From Codonopsis lanceolata (Eukaryota > Streptophyta > Magnoliopsida > Asterales > Campanulaceae), in the NCBI GenBank assembly GCA_013146195.2, contig CM028382.1, positions 58,827,027-58,891,026 of the forward strand: a stretch of DNA of 64,000 bases. The letters are read 5' to 3'. A program made the translations under genes and the position numbers. This document shows, piece by piece, positions 1-11,775 of this stretch. The notes under the pieces were generated by a model. That model was not told the DNA's origin, made no database searches, and worked only from the letters and a program-made list of their open reading frames with translations. Each line of letters begins with the position of its first letter. Positions within the stretch are counted from its first letter, which is position 1.

Positions 1-330
1 ACAAAGATCGGCAAGACTAAACATGATGTCACCACATTTAATGAAGGTCTACTAAAGTCATTAATAGTTCTTTGATTTACCACTACTTCCATATTTTTCT
101 TGCGTGTTCTTCTTCTCTTTGATTGTTAACTGGGTTAACGAATTTTCATGATTTCGATTATTATTATTTTCTTCCATTGGGGGATCAACCAGGATCCTCT
201 TGATTCAATTGATCTTGATTATCAAACTCGGAGCTAGATTTTCAAGGACTTCTTGATTTCTTCTAATAATATTAATATCTTGATTTAGTTCTACCAATTT
301 AGGATTTAAAGATCTACTTAACCGTACATA
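1..330 (-). pseudogene. Athila gag, N-terminal part (cut by window edge)
   Basis: Read on the minus strand, this matches the start of the Athila gag at 57173-57500 almost base for base: a long hydrophilic leader rich in Asn, Gln and Glu, then a VVTSCLVLP stretch. Gag would form the particle that packages element RNA. The start codon context differs from the right-hand copy by a 2-base insertion just after the initial ATG, which breaks the frame, so this copy is dead. It lies downstream of the PBS and LTR at 486-1802, in the expected order for a minus-strand 5' end. The rest of the element lies outside the window to the left. Confidence 0.8.
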
Positions 331-485
331 AAAAATAATTTAAATCAATTTAAAAACAACTAACTATTAAAAAAAATAAAATAAAATTTTTGTATTTTTA
401 TTTTTATAAAACTGAAAATTAAACTAAAAACTAAATTTAAATTAAAAACTACGCTACCAACAAACTAACTACGTGAACTAGCTTG

Positions 486-500
486 TCCCCGCAAGCGCCA
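486..500 (-). other. Degraded tRNA-Asp primer binding site
   Basis: Read on the minus strand this is TGGCGC-TTGC-GGGGA, the tRNA-Asp PBS of Athila elements with three bases lost compared with the intact copy at 57003-57020. It sits 6 bases inside the LTR edge, the same spacing as in the right-hand element. Confidence 0.8.
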
Positions 501-506
501 AAAACT

Positions 507-1802
507 TGATCGATGTTTTAATTAATCTTTTTCCTTGCAAGTGGACAAGACTATTATAGAATAGTATTGGAAGCAAGGGTCGAACCCACGAGACAAGTGA
601 TCACGAACAAGGCAATTTATTGATAGTAAATTATTAATCTAAAGGGGTTTTTATAATTATTTTACTCTAACTACTATTTCTATTTAGATGTTTAACTAAT
701 TAGCAGTAATTACAGATATGAAGATCTTATGGTGGGTGGCAATCTAGGATTCTGGGTTTCACTTGTATCTCTTTTATGTTCAATTCATAATAATTATCAT
801 TCAATTTCTTGGGTTCTGTTCACTAAAGATAGATATAGTCCGTTGAACTATTGGTTCACCTCCATCCCCGCATAACATTCATCCATTCTATATCCTAAGA
901 ACAAGAACTTTAATCTAGTCAGAACCTAGATTTATGATCTATCCGTCACCTAGATCATATATGAACCTGGTCCTAACTTATCATTCTCGTGCATCGATAG
1001 GTCCAATTTATTGTGATGGTGAGCCAAGGTACGACATATGCACATTGGTCATGCAGTTATCCGCACCTCTAGGCCTTTATTAGTTGCGATTACATTCATT
1101 TGTTCAAAGCAAAATAATATAGGGATTAATAATCACCACAATCAACAAGAATTGAATGAACATATATAAGAATGAAGACATAAATTCGATACAAGTTACC
1201 TCCCACCTCCTAGATTATGGATGATTTAGTTCATCATAGACAATGAACAGCACATGGAGATGATCGGATACATGATTTGATCTTCAATACTTGTAATTAC
1301 TCAATCTAACTATGTTATATAATCTAAAAATTATCTAAAATCTACCTAAGACTGCTTCATTGCCCTCTATGTGACTCTCGGCATCCAACTTCAATATATA
1401 CTGGAGTTGTAATTCAATCGAATCATCGTGTGAAAATCGAAATATCGATTCGACCACCTTGCGGTCGCAAGGTGCTGAGTACTTTGCAGTCCGCAAGGTC
1501 TCCAAGGTGTCTAGCCTTTGCTTTCTTGCCTCGATAACGATTCGCCTACCTTGCGGCCGCAGAAGGTCGAGGTACTTGCGTCCGCAAGGTCTCCGATTTG
1601 ACAGTCTTCTTTCTTCTTAATTTTTCCTCTTGGCCCTTCTTGAAATTTGCACATAAAACCCTGGAGTTTGGCATATCTTCACTAACAACCCTGAAACTTA
1701 CAAAACTCACCGAAAACATATATCAGTAGCCAAAAGCCTCGTGAAATAGCATAATTTAAGTCATAGAAGCATATAAAATCGACGTATAAAATACATCGAT
1801 CA
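507..1802 (-). mobile_element. Athila 5' LTR (minus strand)
   Basis: A 1296-bp LTR bounded by the inverted terminal motif TGATCGATG...CATCGATCA. Its reverse complement is highly similar along its whole length to the 1306-bp LTR at 55691-56996, including the palindromic CCTTGCGNNCGCAAGG words (here 1457-1472 and degraded copies to about 1595) and the TATA-like stretch near 1395-1405. PBS and gag follow on its left, so it is the 5' LTR of an element running out of the window. It splits a Copia integrase; if the insertion was simple, the duplicated target should be TATCT (1803-1807), which should recur left of the window. Confidence 0.9.
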
Positions 1803-2595
1803 TATCTAATAAATCGGATGTGTTAACTGCTTCCAGATATCAAAGGTCAAATTGAAAATCAACTCTCTCGGAAAACTAATGCCATACATACTATTAAAGT
1901 TGTTCAATCAGATGGAGGAGGTGAATTTGTTAATTGACAATTTTTTTAATTTCCTAGTGTGTCATGGCATTAGACATCAATTAACTTGTCCTCACACACC
2001 ATACAAAATGGCGTTGTTGAACGCTAACACCGGCACATAGTTGCCATGGGTTTATGTCTTTTAGCTCAATCCAAAGTTCCTCAGAATGCCGGATTGAGGC
2101 CTTTTCTACCTCCGTCTTTCTTATAAATCGCTTAGCCATGCGCCGCTTAGATTTATTTCTCCATATTAAAAATTGCTTAAACAGGTGCCAAATTTTTGTT
2201 TCATGAAAACTTTTGGATGTATTTGTTTCCCTCATTTGTTTCCAAACAATAAAAACAAATTGATGCCTAAGTCCACTCCCTGTGTCTTCTTGGGATACGA
2301 CTTGGCTCGGAGGTGTATCGTTGCTTGGATAAAAATACAGGTCGTGTTTATATTTCACATCATGTTTTGTTTGATGAAACTTACTTCACATATGCAATTA
2401 GTCGCTCTTCCACATCTCCTTCTCCGACCCAAGCCAACCGGTTCATGTCTCTTCTAAACCGGATTCTATCTCTCATCCCACAACCGCAACGACTTCTTCT
2501 ACTTTGCCGAGTAGTAGACCTTCTTCAGCAAGTTTGGATCATGGTACCAATATTATGCGGACTCAGTCAGAAGCTCTCTGTGAGAACCCCATTTC
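1803..2595 (+). pseudogene. Ty1/copia integrase core and linker, broken
   Basis: The reading frames carry the C-terminal half of a Copia integrase catalytic core. Around 1890-1930 is KVVQSDGGGEFV with the second Asp of the DDE triad; about 1955-2010 gives FLVCHGIRHQLTCPHTP; the Glu lies in VER before HRH near 2020-2032, where the Lys codon expected after it reads TAA. Downstream (2190-2420) come MKTFGC, PCVFLGY and YRCLDKNTGRVYISHHVLFDE, in two frames, then a Ser/Thr/Pro-rich linker to about 2595. At least three frame or stop lesions are visible, so it is dead. The upstream part is displaced by the Athila insertion at 1802; reverse transcriptase is absent. Confidence 0.85.
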
Positions 2596-2671
2596 GACAT
2601 TGCGTGGCTCGCTACCGAAAGGCGAGTGCTTTCAAAACATCAATTGCGTGGAATGCGCTCGACCTCGTTGT

Positions 2672-2806
2672 GGACTCTAAAAATGTGTGTACATATTCGC
2701 CACCTCTATTTTAAGGTTAAATAGAAAAACCCAAAATACTGCATGCTGTAGGTTCGGGGCGGTTACGAGTTAGGAAGTGGTAAGTCACCCACCGCCTTTT
2801 GGTCTC
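2672..2806 (-). mobile_element. Fragment of a Tat/Ogre-like LTR end
   Basis: This stretch shares ordered blocks with 48181-48312: CGCCA-C/T-CT followed by AT-rich sequence, then GGTTACGAGTT-GGAAG-GGT, a CACCC box and a final GTCTCA. It is probably a short relic of the same LTR family. Similarity is patchy and the ends are uncertain. Confidence 0.4.
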
Positions 2807-2807
2807 A

Positions 2808-2853
2808 CTAGTCAAGTGCACGTGCATTGCACGTGTTATTAATGATTTTAGAA
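2808..2853 (-). mobile_element. Helitron 3' terminus (minus strand)
   Basis: On the minus strand the sequence ends in CTAG followed by T, and 7 bases inside lies a GC-rich hairpin (2819-2826 with 2828-2835). This is the Helitron 3' signature and has the same design as the better supported terminus at 19288. A CACTA end begins at 2854, so only the last 46 bases are contiguous; the other Helitron end was not found. Confidence 0.5.
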
Positions 2854-3760
2854 CACTACTAGAAAATTGCTTTTACGTGATGGTCGAAAGCAATCGCCAA
2901 TACTAAAAACCATCGCCTTAGACTATATGCGATAGTCAAAACAATCACTAGTTTCATCGCATAAAGCTTTATCGAAACTTTACTTGATGATAAAAGTCGT
3001 TGCATTATCTCATAGATTTTAGGTGATGGCATAAACAATCACCTAACATAAAAAATAATATTTATTTTTTTTAATTCATAAAAATATAAAGCCGTCGCAT
3101 AATCCATACAAAGATGATTGTTAAACCATCACGTTTGTACTAAATAAGTGATTACTAAAGCAATCGCCTTATTCACAATGGGTGATAGCTTGTTCAATCA
3201 CTTTAGAGGCGTTAGACGATTGATATTTCCATCACGTTATATTGGAATACGCAATTGTTTTAACCATCTCTAGTGATTCATAAGTGATTGCTTTGGCCAT
3301 CATGTTATTTAGAATACGCGATTGCTTTAGCCATCGCTTTATCTCGAGGATACACGATTGCATTGATCATCGCTTTATCTCCGAATGCGTGATTACTTTT
3401 ATAATCGCTTTCGCGTGGTCTATGTGATTGTTTTTCTCATTGCTTTATCTCCGAAAATGCGATTGTTTTGACCATCACTTATCTTTGAATACGCGATTGC
3501 TTTTATAATCGCTTTATTGTGGCATATATTGATTGTTTTTCCTATTGCTTTATCTCCAAATATGCGATTGTTTTGACCATCGCTTTATATTGAAGTAGTA
3601 CACGATTGCATTAACCACTTTATTGCTATATGTGACATCACATCATTCCTTATACGTGATTGTTACTTGTCATCGCATAAGCTCCTATTAAGAGATGGCT
3701 TCTGCAATCTAATACCCTATAAAATGTGATAGCATTCACCATCACTTTAACATAATTGAT
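2854..3760. mobile_element. CACTA (En/Spm) terminus with subterminal repeats
   Basis: It begins with CACTACTAGAAAA, a typical plant CACTA terminal inverted repeat, preceded by GAA as a possible 3-bp target copy. The next 900 bp are a dense, irregular array of a word close to GCGATTGCTTTGACCATCGC, separated by TTTATCTC-like spacers. Such subterminal arrays bind the element's own transposase in the En/Spm family. I could not find the opposite end in the window, so the element is either truncated or interrupted by later insertions. Confidence 0.7.
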
Positions 3761-4034
3761 TTTTCCCCACCTAGCTCGATATCAATCATTTTCATAAATT
3801 TGAACCACACATTTATATACCAAAAACATACAAAATATTTCAAATCAAGCAACTCATAATATTTCATATTAAAGAATTATGTCATATAACCTCATCTAGC
3901 AAAATATGTTATTCAATAAGTCAACATCAAAGTACTGTGAACTACCATTAATTATCTAAAGAAAAGCTAGCTTAAAATCCAACTTTACGCATCAACTAGT
4001 ACATGACTTAATCAAGAGAACATAACTCAAAAAA
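3761..4034. other. AT-rich stretch, no gene seen
   Basis: No open reading frame, repeat or terminus that I can recognise. It lies between the CACTA subterminal array and a short acidic coding end. Confidence 0.5.
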
Positions 4035-4140
4035 TCAATCAGACTCGAATTCATCATCGTTATCACCATCATCTTCAGTGTCAAAATCATCACAACCACA
4101 AGAAGATGAAGGACCATCCGACCATCCGTAACGCCAAAGA
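4035..4140 (-). pseudogene. Short acidic protein C-terminus, possible last exon
   Basis: The minus strand reads an uninterrupted Asp/Glu-rich tail ending CDDFDTEDDGDNDDEFESD and then TGA at 4037-4035. The codons look protein-like rather than random in an AT-rich background. It could be the final exon of the protein encoded by the adjacent CACTA element. It could instead belong with the gene at 4328-6272, but that gene already has its own stop codon. No splice acceptor could be fixed with certainty. Confidence 0.35.
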
Positions 4141-4327
4141 TCGATTAGTCGTCAAGTTAATTAATACAACTAGTAATCATATAAAAAGTTTATTCGTTGT
4201 TTATGTCATAATAAACATTAACATATGTAATGATTAGAAGAAAAAACAAGATAGAGGTAATAGAACTTAGCATTGAGAATTTTCAAACCTAGCCACTTTG
4301 ATTTGGACTTTACATTGACAAAAGGAG

Positions 4328-4651
4328 TCATTGTGCAAAGGGCTTCCAATGATCTAAGATGTCAATCGATCCAGCATAAAGTGGCAACGAATAAGGTTCA
4401 AGATGCAGTTCATGCTGAGGTTGGCCCACATGCTGAAGATCATTACCATGGTCATTGGATTGTTGCAAATTCTGATCAAAATTGTTCTCTAGCTTCAATG
4501 GATCTGAATTTGATGATGATATGTCCGTTTGTTCTTGGTGACGTATCAAAGAAAATGTTTCATAGTCCTCTGTGGGCTGAGGCTTTCCCAAGTTAAGAAG
4601 CTGTTGCACAATGTAGGAAGTATTTTCCTTTGGTTTACCACTGTTAAATGC
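4328..4651 (-). pseudogene. Terminal exon of an unrecognised multi-exon gene
   Basis: A 107-codon open frame starting directly after a splice acceptor (TTTGCAG at 4658-4652) and ending in TGA. It encodes a hydrophilic, Gln- and His-rich segment that opens AFNSGKPKENTSY and ends HWKPFAQ. The donor of the exon at 6047 ends exactly on a codon boundary and this exon begins on one, so the two join in phase 0 without a stop. That supports a real spliced gene rather than chance frames. I do not recognise the family. Nearby CACTA sequence means it may be a transposon gene or a host gene next to it. Confidence 0.5.
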
Positions 4652-4659
4652 CTGCAAAT

Positions 4660-6040
4660 CGAAGCACCTTAGGAGTTGTTAGCATTTGCAAAAATTAAAT
4701 AAACTAAAACAACTTTTCAGTGATTGAAATATGAAGTAAAGAATCTGGAATTTGATTATAGATTTCGAAATTTTTGTGTAATTTATATAATTTATAAGAC
4801 ATTCACAGTTGCAACCTCTCAAAGCAGAACTACGATGTGTGTGAGTGTGGGGGGGGCGTTACTCTTTAACTTAGAGAAAACCTACATTGGTTAACTGAGT
4901 ATGCATATTTACATAAATTTTGACCAAAAGTACTCTCCTCATCGAAACCCCAAGTGAACGCAGTAATGATCCACCTCTAAAACATCATGAGGCCAATATG
5001 TTTACGCAAACTCCACAGTCCACACAAACTATTGTCCTACTACATTTTTTCATATCTACCCATTCCTTTCTCCCAAAGCAAGGCATTAGAAGTTAAATTC
5101 CCTATTACATCTTCCTGCTAGTGCTTGTTAGTTGTCGATATTTAGGACTTCAACGCTGACTCCACCTCACTATAAAGAAATCTTCAAGTCATTCCTTTTA
5201 TAACCACTTCCCATGTCCCAAACTCCCCAAGTAAGCTAACAGGGGTTGCACAAAAGGAGTTACAACGTACTCATTAAACTGGATAATGGCATAATGCCTC
5301 TCTCCACAGCCACAAACTCAATGCTTACAACTTCAACAAACCTCTTCTACATAAAACTCAACCCATCTCTCCTTTTCATTTTCTCACCTCCATTAAGTCC
5401 CTTTATTCATTTCACTTCCACATCTGCCCATGTATAATCCTTCAACAAACCGTGGACCGTGTACAAAAATCCTTTCTTACTAAAGTCAAACATGATCAAT
5501 CCTTAAGTCCATGTTTCAGAATAAACCCCATTTATGCATAAAAACAGAGTCGATAACGCAGATAAGCGCTTTTTGGCATTCTAACAGTGTAGTAGGTCAA
5601 GACTTTCTGATGTAAATGATGACGACTAAGGTGTCTATGGTGTTAAGATTCTTGTGATTATTTCAAGATGTCTAGGGTGTTTAAATAAGAAGCACCAGTA
5701 AAGATTTTGCTATAAAATGCGGAAAAACGCCAAAGCACTATGTACAGAGGAGTTTTAAAAAAAGCTGATGGAAAAGGACAACATAATCAAACTTTTTATT
5801 AATTAAGAAATGCAATATGAGTTGATATAACAATGCATTGCAATCTAGTGAAAGAGAAGTAATGGAAAACTCATTGGTTCAGATTAATCAAAGCAATGCA
5901 ATCTAGCAACTGAGAACTACTGAGCGCTTTGGTATTCAGATAAGATAGTCTTACTCTAACTGGGTATCAAGTGCTTTATGAACAATCAAAATCCAAGCAA
6001 ATATGTACCAACATAAGAATTGTTTGGTTTAATTTTTAGT
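4660..6040. other. Intron-like sequence between the two exons
   Basis: AT-rich, no long open frame on either strand. It lies between an in-phase donor and acceptor, which is the simplest explanation for it. Confidence 0.4.
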
Positions 6041-6046
6041 GCCTAC

Positions 6047-6272
6047 CTTCAAATATCGACTTCGTGGTCCCACTTCCGTTTCAGTACCAAATGTTGACTT
6101 CCTAGAGCTTAAACTGCTGACACCTACATTTACAGATGTAATTGAAGTGGAAACAGACTGATCAGGAAGATTCTTACTAGCACCAAAATCATTAAGGTCG
6201 AAACCCCATAGTATCGCTAAATCCAGAACTGAAGGGCAACCCATATAACTACTAATAACTTGTCTATGATGT
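6047..6272 (-). pseudogene. Internal exon of the same unrecognised gene
   Basis: The frame reads MGCPSVLDLAILWGFDLND at its start and SRYLK at its end, followed by a good donor (AAG/GTAGGC at 6047-6042). Downstream it joins in frame to the exon at 4651-4328. The 5' edge is uncertain; CTTCAG near 6230 is one possible acceptor, and the open frame runs on to about 6319. Most of this exon is duplicated 520 bp to the right (6601-6807), where the frame leaves the exon at STFGTD and runs into intron-like sequence, so the second copy lacks the donor. No protein family recognised. Confidence 0.5.
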
Positions 6273-6600
6273 TGAGAAGAGAAACCATGTTGGCTTTGGT
6301 CATAGCCACGATATTCCAAAACCCAAATAACAATACTCCAGGATCAACCAAACATTCCAATCTCCAAAACCCGAATCAAATTCAAATTCCTACAAGAACC
6401 CAATTCAAATTCCAAAATTCCCACTAAACCCATATCATGCAACACAAAATTAATTCACAAAGAATGTAAAATAGAAAGATGGGGTTTCGGCTCAAGAAAA
6501 CTTCTAAAAATCATAACATTCCCTTGGACCAAAGGTTCAAGAAATTGACAAAAAAGAAGGAAACAAAAAACATTAGGAGAGTTTTAATTTAAAAAAAACA
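6081..6600. repeat. Tandem duplication, unit 1 (520 bp)
   Basis: The word TCAGTACCAAATGTTGAC occurs at 6081 and again at 6601, and sequence stays closely matched for the whole 520 bp. The unit covers most of one exon and flanking intron of the unrecognised gene. Unit 2 is split by the LTR element at 6808-17532. Confidence 0.9.
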
Positions 6601-6807
6601 TCAGTACCAAATGTTGACTTCCTAGAGCTTAAACTGCTGACACCTACATTTACAGATGTAATTGAAGTGGAAACAAACGGATCAGGAAGATTCTTACTAG
6701 CACCAAAATCATTAAGGTCGAAACCCCATAGTATCGCTAAAACCTGAATTGAAGGGCAACCCATATAACTACTAATAACTTGTTTATGATGTTGAGAAGA
6801 GAAACCA
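6601..6807. repeat. Tandem duplication, unit 2, left part
   Basis: Matches 6081-6297. It breaks off at the LTR element; the last five bases (AACCA, 6803-6807) are the target site copy. Confidence 0.9.
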
Positions 6808-9800
6808 TGTAACACCCCGCTCCTTCGTTAGCTCGGTTTGCGTGCTATACTTGCACTTCTTCCTTTGTCGACTGTATGTTTGGTTTGCGAGAGGGTCTAG
6901 ATATGTATGAGAGACCATATTAAGACCAAAACATTATTAAGAGACTGCCATATAGTTGTTGACTTGCTAAAGTCACAAGTCGTGACTCGACGATAGTCGG
7001 AATGCGACGCGATTGAGGGTTTGCATGCGTTTTGTGTTCGTGAACTCGGTTTGGGTCCTAGACCTCTATAAGATGGTTTATTAACATGTTTAGATGTGTT
7101 ATACTTCAAGTTGGAGGTGTTCCTTAAGTCTATCGATGATTTGGAAGCTTTGGAGATAGCGTTCGTCTCTATCGCGTAGTTCGGGGATTGAGTCGTGTAA
7201 TCGTCTCTCCTTTGGGATTCTTATTTCCCTAGTTGTTATTCAACTTTCTAGAAGTATTTAAGCTTCTTCATTAGCCCTTAGACTTGCCTTAAAAGTCTCC
7301 TTTCATTGCTCGTTCGATTGCGAGTTCATTCGTCGTTCCGGTTGCACGTTGTTGCACCCCTTCCCGGTTTCGCTCCGAGTTGTTTCAGGAGTTGTTCAGG
7401 TGTTTTTTCGACTTGTTTTGAGTTGGGTTAGACCTTAGAGTGGTTGCCCATAAGTTGGGACCATTTAGGACATGTTTAGACCAAGTTTTGAGGACATAAA
7501 GAAGGTCGAGGGCAGCCTGAGCGCCCGCCTCAAGAGAGCATTGCAAAATGAAATTAGCCGGCGCCCGCCTGATAATGTGAGGCGCCCGCCTCAACATCAG
7601 AATACACACTTACGGGATTTTCCCCTGTTTTGTGTTTGGACGAATTATACCTATCCTACCCTCATTAAACCCCCTCTAAACCCTTCCTAACCACCCATAC
7701 TTAACCCTAATCATGTCCTAACATTAGTTGGAAGTTAATTAAGGTTAGATTAGTGATTGATTAGTCCTAATCTCTACTAATTGTGCAAGGGAAATGTCTA
7801 TTGTGCCCTCCTTATTTTGGGGGTATAAATACTCAAACCCTTTTGAGAAATCAGTAAATCCTCTTCATTTCTCATTCTCCACCATACGTAGTAGAGAGAG
7901 AGAGAGAGTCCAAGGGAGATTCAAGCCCTAGCTTCCTTCTCTCTTCGATCGAAGATGATCCAACCACCCGATTGCCTTCAAACTTCGGAATCTTGAAGCC
8001 CTCGACGAGTAGAACAAGTTAACCGATCGGATTTGCGTTCTCTTGAGTTTTCACTCAAGCTAGGTAAGTTACTTCCTTTTGATTTTGGTTCATTGGCCCT
8101 AAGGAAAACAACTTATATGCTATTTGTGGGCAATGAACACTTGATATGCTTTGTATGCCCAATTTGGGGATTTTGGAAGTATAAACTTGTTAGGAGCATT
8201 TGTAGAAGGACTGACTTCTATGATTGTTGAAGTATATGATTACTCTTCATCTTGTGTTTCTAGGCTTATGAGCATGCTAGAAATCATGTCCATATGTTAC
8301 TTGGATTTATTGTGGAAGAATGCCTATGATTGGGGCTTTGGATATATGAACTCACTAGAAATTATGAGTAGGAACATTTAATTGAAGTAATGTGATTTAT
8401 GAAATGGGTTTTGATTTATGTTGGGTTTTGTTATGAATTTTAGGGCTTGAGAATGAAGCCCGAATTATTGAATATATTGTTGTTAAATAAAGTGGGTATT
8501 AATGTTGAAATTGATGAAGTGCGTAAATGATGAAACTTAGCATTTAGACTCAACGGAGTCGAAATAAGTTCAATAATGTGTTAATAAACTCGGGTTGAAG
8601 TCCTACGACATTTGGGTTTGATTGATTATGATTATGATGAATTCTTGGATTTTTAGGCTTGGGAAACAAGCCGGATTATTTTGGGAGAATTATATAAATT
8701 TGAATGATGTGTTAATTTTGGGATTTATGAAATATGTATTTAATGAAATGTGATATTAAGACTCAATGGAGTCATTTTAGGTTCAATAAGATGTTAGTGA
8801 GCCTTAGGTTGAAATCCTACGATGTTCGGGTTTGGTTGGTTTTGATTGTGAGTACCCGAGCATCTCGAATTGTGTCCCATTTGTGACACCCATGATATAG
8901 AAGCTTATTGGGGATTTATTTAGAGCGTGCTCGTAGAGCACGGAGCATTATAGACCAATCAATGATCTCGTGTATCCTTAAGAAATGATTATTTGAATGA
9001 GATTTCTTTTAGGAAATTGGATGAGCGTACATGGAACTTGCTTGTGGGTCTTGGACTACGGTGTAGTCTTGTCATTCATGAGAATGGTTTTGAGGAAGTC
9101 GATTATATATGACGGTTGGGACTATGGTTGAGTCCGGTATGCTTTTATGTATAGACTAAATGCTAAGTCTTGATTTATGATTGTTCTTAGACTAAAATAA
9201 TAGTCTTTGATTTAATCTTGAGTAGAGGACTATTGTAGACCTCACGTTGTGATTTATTGAGCTATAAGCTATTCTTGAATTGGTGATGACTTGAGGATTA
9301 TGAATACCTCAATATGTGGTTTTGAACTAAACTTACAAGTTAGTTGAACATGTTAAGTGTGTACAATTATGTGCATTGTTTATTGGGTTTTGTAGAGCAT
9401 TATGACCTACTTGAATTGATAAGTTCTTTTGATGATGGACTTGGTCCTTATTGGTTTATCCAAGTAAATATCTACTTGAGCATCTTGATTTGAGTCAGTG
9501 GCGTCTTGGTCGTTTTGTCGGCAATGGGGCGATTCATAGCCTTTGGAAACATTCGCTATGAATCGCCGCATTGGTACCCTTTCTCCTCACTATTTGGCCA
9601 ATAGTGGGATAGTGGGATGTGGTCTCGTATTAGCGCCCCTAGCACGATATTGAGCTCCCATTTCTCATCCGGGGTTGGATGAATGTAACGAGGTACTCAT
9701 TAAGAAAGCGATGAGTTGTGATCATTTGAGGATTGAAACCCAGTTATGATCATTTGAGGTTGGACCCGTGGTTTGAATATTGAGGGCTTGGCCGGATCTT

Positions 9801-10768
9801 GGTTTTACGTGCTTATGTATAAGCACTTATATGAAAGATAACATGCTATGTGGTTTATGAAGTTTATGTTACATGATGACTTAATACAAGTTTATTGTTG
9901 GTATACTATTAAGATACCATGATTTTATATATGCTTGTGCATTATGCCATGCCACGACATGCTATGCCATACTATTGCATTTAGTAACTTCTTGGGTCAT
10001 TATGACTCACTCGTGTGTTTGTTTTCCTTAGTGTGTGCGGTGATCCCGTTAGTGCAGCGTGGCGGCTTGGATAGTGATTTCTAGAAGGTGGTCTTAGGGC
10101 TTTAAGCTTGGATTTATTATTATTATGTTATTATGTATTTGTGAGACACGAATGTAAAGTTATGTAGACTTTACTTGGGTAGATTATGTTAGTATTTTGT
10201 TATCGTATTATTTTGGTAGCCGACTTGTTTGGTCGTTGTTGTATCTCTTATGAGTTGTTCCCTTTTATTATTCGAGCATGCTTTAGCTCACTCATTCTAG
10301 TATTGTTGGTATTGTCATCTCAGACGACGTTAGTCGTGAGACTTGGTTTAGTTGTTAGTATTTAATATCTTATTCGTTTAGTTGATTTGTCCCTCAGGCA
10401 TGTTGTAGCCGTTGAGTGGTTGTTTATCGGGTTGGTATTTTGTTGATTCGCCGGCCTTAGGTTTGCCGATGGTTTGTTGCCCGTCTTGCGCAATGTTGCG
10501 TCACGTGCGTCGTAGATTTGTCGAGAGATAGTCGTCTCTCGGCCTTGTATTCCTTAGTTTATAATTATAGGCTTTGGTCCCACTTATGATTTGCTTCCAT
10601 GTTGTTTTTTTTATTATTCGTATCGCCGTTATGGCTTTACATTCTGTTTAGAGCTTGATGGCTCATCTTTTGACTCGTACCATTATGCTTAGCGGGTGCT
10701 TGTCCGTCTTTAGCTTGTCTTGGTGGCACGACCTTGGGATTCGCATTGGAGTCAGGTCGGTCGTCACC
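6808..10768 (+). mobile_element. 5' LTR of the gag-only element
   Basis: Starts TGTAACACCCCG and ends GTCGTCAC-C, the last base differing from the CA of the 3' copy. U3 features in order: the cassette of GC-rich words GAGGCGCCCGCCTC (best copy 7579-7592, region 7519-7594), then a TATA box TATAAATA at 7824-7831, a GA microsatellite near 7890-7908 and the probable transcript leader. The LTR is close to 4 kb, within the range known for Tekay/Del elements. Confidence 0.9.
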
Positions 10769-10769
10769 G

Positions 10770-10781
10770 TTAATATCGAGC
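10770..10781 (+). other. Degraded tRNA-iMet primer binding site
   Basis: TTAATATCGAGC lies two bases after the 5' LTR and looks like a decayed TGGTATCAGAGC, which is intact in the related element at 34818-34829 (minus strand). The following AGGTTAGCTAT leader resembles that of the relative. Confidence 0.55.
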
Positions 10782-10876
10782 TATAGGTTAGCTATTTCGC
10801 CGGGATAGGTTCCTTGGCCTAGTTTGGGTTGGGTTTATTGTTGAGTTATTATTTGAGTGTTCTTTGTAGGCGTATT

Positions 10877-11775
10877 ATGTCGGGAACTTGGCGTGGAGCT
10901 AGTTCTAGTAGACCCGTTCGGTACAACTCGTGGCAAGAGAGGGAGAATGTTATGGATCGCGTGTGACTCCTCAAGCGAGATGTTTGGAATGGAAGGCGAT
11001 TCTATCATTCTTGCGAGATTCTTGAAGTTGAAACACGAGAGCTTCGATGGAGGACCCGATGCTTCTAAGCGAGAACTTTGGATAGAAAGCATGGAGAAGA
11101 TCTTTGCGGTTATGGGTTGTGCGTCGAGAAGAGATGGTGACCTAGCGGTGTTTAAATTAGCTGAGTGCGGTGACCATTGGTGGCATGTGTTCGAGATAGT
11201 TGGAGACACCATGGAGTGCCTCAAGTGTGGGAAAACTTCACGATGGAGTTTATGGCACGGTTTATTCGGCGATAGTTCGGGAAAGAAGAAGCGGAATTCA
11301 TGGCATTAGAACAAGGAGCTATGGCGGTGGCTCGGTATTCGGCGAAGTTCACGAGTTGGCTCGCTATTGTGGTTACTTAGTACCGAGATGAGGCTAGGAA
11401 GACCCGGCGGTTTGTGAAGGGCCTAAAGATGAAATATCGTAGGCGGCTCGTTCGTTACAACTTACGGATTACGAGGCGTGTGGATCGTGCGTATGCAATG
11501 GAGTTGGACATCGAGGAGTATGCTCAAAAGAGCCTCGAGTACTATTAGAGCAATGATGGTAATAGAGGCGGGCGGCACCTCGAGGCAGTTAGTCAAGGAA
11601 ATGTGCGTTACGGTGGCGGAGTGGTGTTACTACTTCTACTCGAGGCGCGAAGTGATGAGTTGATATGCAATTTTGTATGAGGGCGGGACATGCAGAGAAT
11701 AGGTCTTTGGGGTAAATCGAGGAAAGTGTTTCGCTTGTGGCGGTGATCATGTTCGTAAAGATTGCCGAGGATGAG
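10877..11775 (+). pseudogene. Chromovirus gag, frameshifted
   Basis: Pieces of a Tekay-type gag run through all three frames. The start is MSGTWRGASSSR at 10877. From about 11010 the core reads FLKLKHESFDGGPDASKREL, then WIESMEKIFAVMGC and LAVFKLAECGDHWW. Around 11295-11560 follow ELARY, a KTRRFVKGLKMKYRRRLV stretch and AMELDIEEYAQKSLEYY. A zinc knuckle KCFACGGDHVRKDC sits at about 11727-11770; it has CX2CX3HX4C, one residue shorter than the usual CX2CX4HX4C. At least four frame breaks are visible. Gag would build the particle; no pol frame follows. The order of pieces matches the family and shows decay rather than rearrangement. Confidence 0.85.

Noticed and set aside
11200..11391. Short frames as separate genes inside the gag-only element
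   Set aside because: They are frameshifted pieces of one gag, in the expected order.
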